Notes under the pieces: model-generated
Databases searched by the model: none
What the model saw: only the letters and a program-made list of their open reading frames with translations
What the model was told of the DNA's origin: nothing
In this document: in pieces, positions 61,606 to 64,000 of the stretch
Position numbering within the stretch: the stretch's first letter is position 1
Layout of the letters: each line of letters opens with the position of its first letter
Made by a program: the position numbers and the translations under genes
Source of the DNA: Thermodesulfatator indicus DSM 15286
GTDB taxonomy: Bacteria; Desulfobacterota; Thermodesulfobacteria; Thermodesulfobacteriales; Thermodesulfatatoraceae
Length of the DNA stretch: 64,000 nt
Assembly (NCBI RefSeq): GCF_000217795.1
Contig: NC_015681.1
Location: 558,001 to 622,000, forward strand
Direction of reading: 5' to 3'

Positions 61606-62247
61606 ATGAACATTTTTGAAGTCCCTTTTGAAGAAATTTTGGCTGAGTCCGTCAAAACGCATGGGCACTTATGCGCAGGCCAAGTCATAGGAGTTAGAAT
61701 GGCCTTACTGGGGCTTCGCCTAATCGGCATAAAAGACCCCAAAGGCGCTGACCGCAAGAAATTTCTTGTTTTCGTTGAGATTGACCGCTGTGCCACCGAC
61801 GCCATACAATCTGTTACCGGGGCAAGCCTTGGTAAGCGTTCTTTAAAATTCTTAGACTACGGCATAATGGCCGCTACTTTTCTAAACCTTGAAACCAAAG
61901 AGGCCTATCGCATCATCGCCCGCGAAGAGGCTCGCGAGCTTTCCAAAAACTATTTTCCAGAAATACCCGACAAATATCGCCGCCAGCTTGAGGCTTACAG
62001 AGTTATGCCCGAAGAAGAACTTTTTGACATTCAAAAAGTAGAAGTGGAATTGTCTGACTTTGACTTACCTGGGAGGCCACTTAAGCGGGTTCAGTGTGAA
62101 GCCTGCGGGGTATGGGTGCAAGACGGCCGCGAGGTTCTGAAAGACGGCCGGGTTTTATGCCGCCCCTGTGCTCATGGAAGCTACTTCCGCCTGGCTGGTT
62201 TCACGCCAGAGCTTGGAAAGATTGGTCAAAAGCTCAAGAAGAAATAA
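61606..62247 (+). CDS. FmdE-family protein with C-terminal zinc ribbon
   Basis: A 213-residue protein. The FmdE domain (1-130) has the metal-site motif THGHLCAGQ (H19, H21, C23) and EIDRCATDAIQSVTG. A four-cysteine ribbon (CEACGVWV ... VLCRPCAHG) follows at about 165-190. FmdE-like proteins accompany molybdenum/tungsten formylmethanofuran dehydrogenases in archaea and occur singly in many anaerobes, where their role is unclear. It has no clear Shine-Dalgarno. Its last 93 bases overlap holB on the opposite strand. Confidence 0.88.
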   Translation: MNIFEVPFEEILAESVKTHGHLCAGQVIGVRMALLGLRLIGIKDPKGADRKKFLVFVEIDRCATDAIQSVTGASLGKRSLKFLDYGIMAATFLNLETKEAYRIIAREEARELSKNYFPEIPDKYRRQLEAYRVMPEEELFDIQKVEVELSDFDLPGRPLKRVQCEACGVWVQDGREVLKDGRVLCRPCAHGSYFRLAGFTPELGKIGQKLKKK

Positions 62248-63162
62248 CTCCTGGTTAAGATTCATCTGCAGGGCCAAAAAAGCCTTTTCTATTTTTTCAA
62301 GGGCGGGAATTATGAAATCCCTTGGCGGCTTTTCAGGGAAAAGAGCTGGAAATTCATCTAGACCAAGCTCATTTACCAGCGCCTGCCTGAGCCATACCAA
62401 GACAAGCTCCCAAAAAAGGGGTAAGTCCTCTCCTAGTTTGGGCAATACTTCGGCCACCGAAACTATTAGATGAGGCTTACCGGTAGCTATAGCCTTTACC
62501 AGGCGAGCGAGTTCTTCAAGATAGCCTTTTTCCGCCAAACGCAAAGCACGTGCCACGCTTCCTTCCGCCAGTATAGCGAGGCCTTCTGCTTCTTCAGAAG
62601 TTATACCTAATCTCTTAACCAACAGTTCTTTTAAAGTATCCTTGGGAATGGGTCTAAACCTTAGCACCTGACAACGGGAAACAATGGTGGGCAAAAGTCC
62701 TTCGGTGCTTTTGGCAATTAAAACAAAAAGGGTATAGGCTGGCGGTTCTTCAAGAGACTTAAGAAGGGCATTGGCGGCTTCGCGGGTCATAGCCTCTGCA
62801 TCGGTAAAAAGAATGAATCGCCTTTCGGCCTCAAGGGGTCTGAAATAAAGTTTGGCTTCAAGTTCTCTTATCTGTTCAATTTTTATACTTTTACCCTGGG
62901 GCTGAATAATCTCTACGTCAGGGTGATTACCTCGCTCAAACTTTTTACAGGGGACGCATTCACCGCAGCCACTTTGCTTAACACATAAGAGGCGCCTAAA
63001 AAGAGAAAGAGCCGTAGTCTCCCGCCCCACGCCCTCTGGGCCGAGAAAAAGATAAGCGTGCGGCAGGCGGTTTTCCTCTTGAGCCTGTTTTAGAATGGCC
63101 AGAGCTTTTTCCTGGCCTTTTATTTCTGAAAAAGAAAGAATCTTTGCCTCTAAAGCTGACAT
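62155..63162 (-). CDS. holB: DNA polymerase III delta-prime subunit
   Basis: A 335-residue clamp-loader subunit. The AAA+ domain has GPEGVGRET (41-49), in which Arg replaces the Walker A lysine, as expected for a delta-prime that does not need ATP; the zinc-binding cysteines are C60, C66, C69 and C72; the sensor motif is SRCQVLRFRP. The start overlaps the murA end by 13 bases. The last 31 codons run antisense to the fmdE-like gene; without them the usual C-terminus would still be nearly complete. Confidence 0.92.
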   Translation of the reverse strand: MSALEAKILSFSEIKGQEKALAILKQAQEENRLPHAYLFLGPEGVGRETTALSLFRRLLCVKQSGCGECVPCKKFERGNHPDVEIIQPQGKSIKIEQIRELEAKLYFRPLEAERRFILFTDAEAMTREAANALLKSLEEPPAYTLFVLIAKSTEGLLPTIVSRCQVLRFRPIPKDTLKELLVKRLGITSEEAEGLAILAEGSVARALRLAEKGYLEELARLVKAIATGKPHLIVSVAEVLPKLGEDLPLFWELVLVWLRQALVNELGLDEFPALFPEKPPRDFIIPALEKIEKAFLALQMNLNQELFLLELLTNLSKLWRETSQAEVASMSTGAA

Positions 63163-64000
63163 GGACCTTCCCAGATCTTGGCCCCAATTTTAGAAAATTT
63201 CTCACAAAGGGCTTCGTAGCCCCTTTTTAGGTGATAGATATCACTTATCTGAGTTATACCTTCGGCTCCAAGCCCTGCTAGAACTAGCGAGGCACTGGCC
63301 CTTAAATCCGTAGCTTTAACTGGAGCGGCCTGAAGCCTTTTAACCCCGTTAACTACGGCTACGCGGCCTTCCACAGTAATGTCTGCCCCAAGCCTTCTTA
63401 ATTCGTCCACATGGAGGAAACGGTCTTCAAAAATGGTCTCCACAATTACCGAAGTTCCTTTTACCGTACTCAAAGCCGCCATTATCTGGGCTTGAAGGTC
63501 AGTAGGGAAACCGGGATAAGGGGCGGTTCTTATTTTTAAAGGCTTTAATTTTTTGCTCCGCCTGGAAAGAATCTCTTTTTCTCCTACTTCTAGCTTGAGT
63601 CCCATTTCTTTTAGCACGGCTAAGACTGACTCAAGATGATCAGGCCTTACATTTTTTACTAAAACTTCTCCTCCAGAAATAGCCGGGGCTATAAGATAAG
63701 TGCCAGCTTCAATGCGATCCGGAATAATCTCTATTTCGGCGGGATTCAGCTCTTTTACGCCGTAAACGGTGATAGTTTCTGAACCATGACCTGAAATTTT
63801 GGCTCCCATGGAACAAAGCATGTCTCCCAGAAAAACGACTTCGGGCTCTTTAGCGGCGTTTCTGATTATGGTTTTACCGCGGGCAAGAGTAGCGGCCATC
63901 ATAAGGTTTTCCGTGGCGGTAACCGAGGGAAAGTCAAGATTGATTTCAGCTCCGTAAAGCCCGCGTTTGGGAGCTTTGGCCACTATGTCTCCGTGTTCGC
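63150..64000 (-). CDS. murA: UDP-N-acetylglucosamine 1-carboxyvinyltransferase (5' part outside window)
   Basis: About 283 C-terminal residues of the roughly 420-residue enzyme that starts peptidoglycan precursor synthesis. The visible part begins EHGDIVAKAPKRG, then LDFPSVTATENLMMAA, PYPGFPTDLQAQ and ATDLRASASLVLAG (the catalytic Asp and uridine site). The N-terminal third, including the phosphoenolpyruvate-binding Cys region, lies beyond the right edge; a GTG at 63981-63983 is inside the gene and not its start. holB follows on the same strand with a 13-base overlap. Confidence 0.93.
   Translation of the reverse strand, partial: EHGDIVAKAPKRGLYGAEINLDFPSVTATENLMMAATLARGKTIIRNAAKEPEVVFLGDMLCSMGAKISGHGSETITVYGVKELNPAEIEIIPDRIEAGTYLIAPAISGGEVLVKNVRPDHLESVLAVLKEMGLKLEVGEKEILSRRSKKLKPLKIRTAPYPGFPTDLQAQIMAALSTVKGTSVIVETIFEDRFLHVDELRRLGADITVEGRVAVVNGVKRLQAAPVKATDLRASASLVLAGLGAEGITQISDIYHLKRGYEALCEKFSKIGAKIWEGPCQL

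Overview
The window reads as chromosomal DNA of a Gram-negative, probably thermophilic and sulfur-metabolising bacterium, most like the Thermodesulfobacteriota/Desulfobacterota (a Thermodesulfatator-like genome would fit). The placement is an inference. It rests on outer-membrane proteins (a porin and a TonB-dependent receptor), two Hsp20 genes, a NIL-ferredoxin next to YcaO and MnmA, an FmdE-like protein, tightly packed overlapping operons, and the dispersed repeats. No rRNA, prophage, integrase or CRISPR array was seen. There is one tRNA gene, for alanine.

Layout. 0-1.4 kb: a metallophosphoesterase cut by the window edge and two Hsp20 genes ending in a terminator. 1.5-11.5 kb: one long plus-strand run with almost no gaps: YcaO-TPR, NIL-ferredoxin, mnmA, Hpt, psd, pssA, leuA, a lone receiver, a large Hsp70-like protein and an HU-like protein. 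It joins sulfur transfer to tRNA, membrane lipid synthesis, leucine synthesis and a possible phosphorelay/chaperone pair. 11.6-21.2 kb: an AT-rich uptake and catabolism island: polar amino-acid ABC transporter, hydantoinase/oxoprolinase A and B, and a DctPQM TRAP transporter. 21.3-27.4 kb: minus-strand housekeeping genes (Mth938-like, prfA, rpmE, rho, pyrD, a transaldolase-like aldolase, argG). 27.5-32.2 kb: polyprenyl synthase, LivK-like protein, HAD phosphatase, a repeat island and an orphan sensor kinase. 32.2-39.8 kb: M20 peptidase, acylphosphatase, FapA-like protein, DUF190-crcB, a GT83-like transferase with a PAP2 phosphatase, and a porin. 40.6-44.8 kb: M48 peptidase, prmA, coaX and an LD-carboxypeptidase. 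45-52 kb: TonB receptor and a CobN-type chelatase. 52.3-64 kb: ribD, a small protein gene behind tRNA-Ala, relA/spoT, rpmB, dnaB, a small secreted Asp/Arg-rich protein, ispF, uvrC, a RAYT transposase, an FmdE-like gene, holB and murA (cut by the edge).

The most unusual content is the repeat landscape. Six intergenic blocks between 30 and 52 kb are built from the same shuffled modules. They include an 87-bp perfect inverted pair 13.5 kb apart, a ~200-bp direct pair, two related minisatellites (27- and 28-bp periods), and a 190-bp MITE-like element with 16-bp inverted ends and a 5-bp target duplication. A separate short repeat with core GGGACAGGC is scattered through the window. It is densest at the RAYT gene, where it overlaps the uvrC stop codon and lies inside the transposase gene, which suggests a REP/RAYT-like partnership with an atypical repeat.
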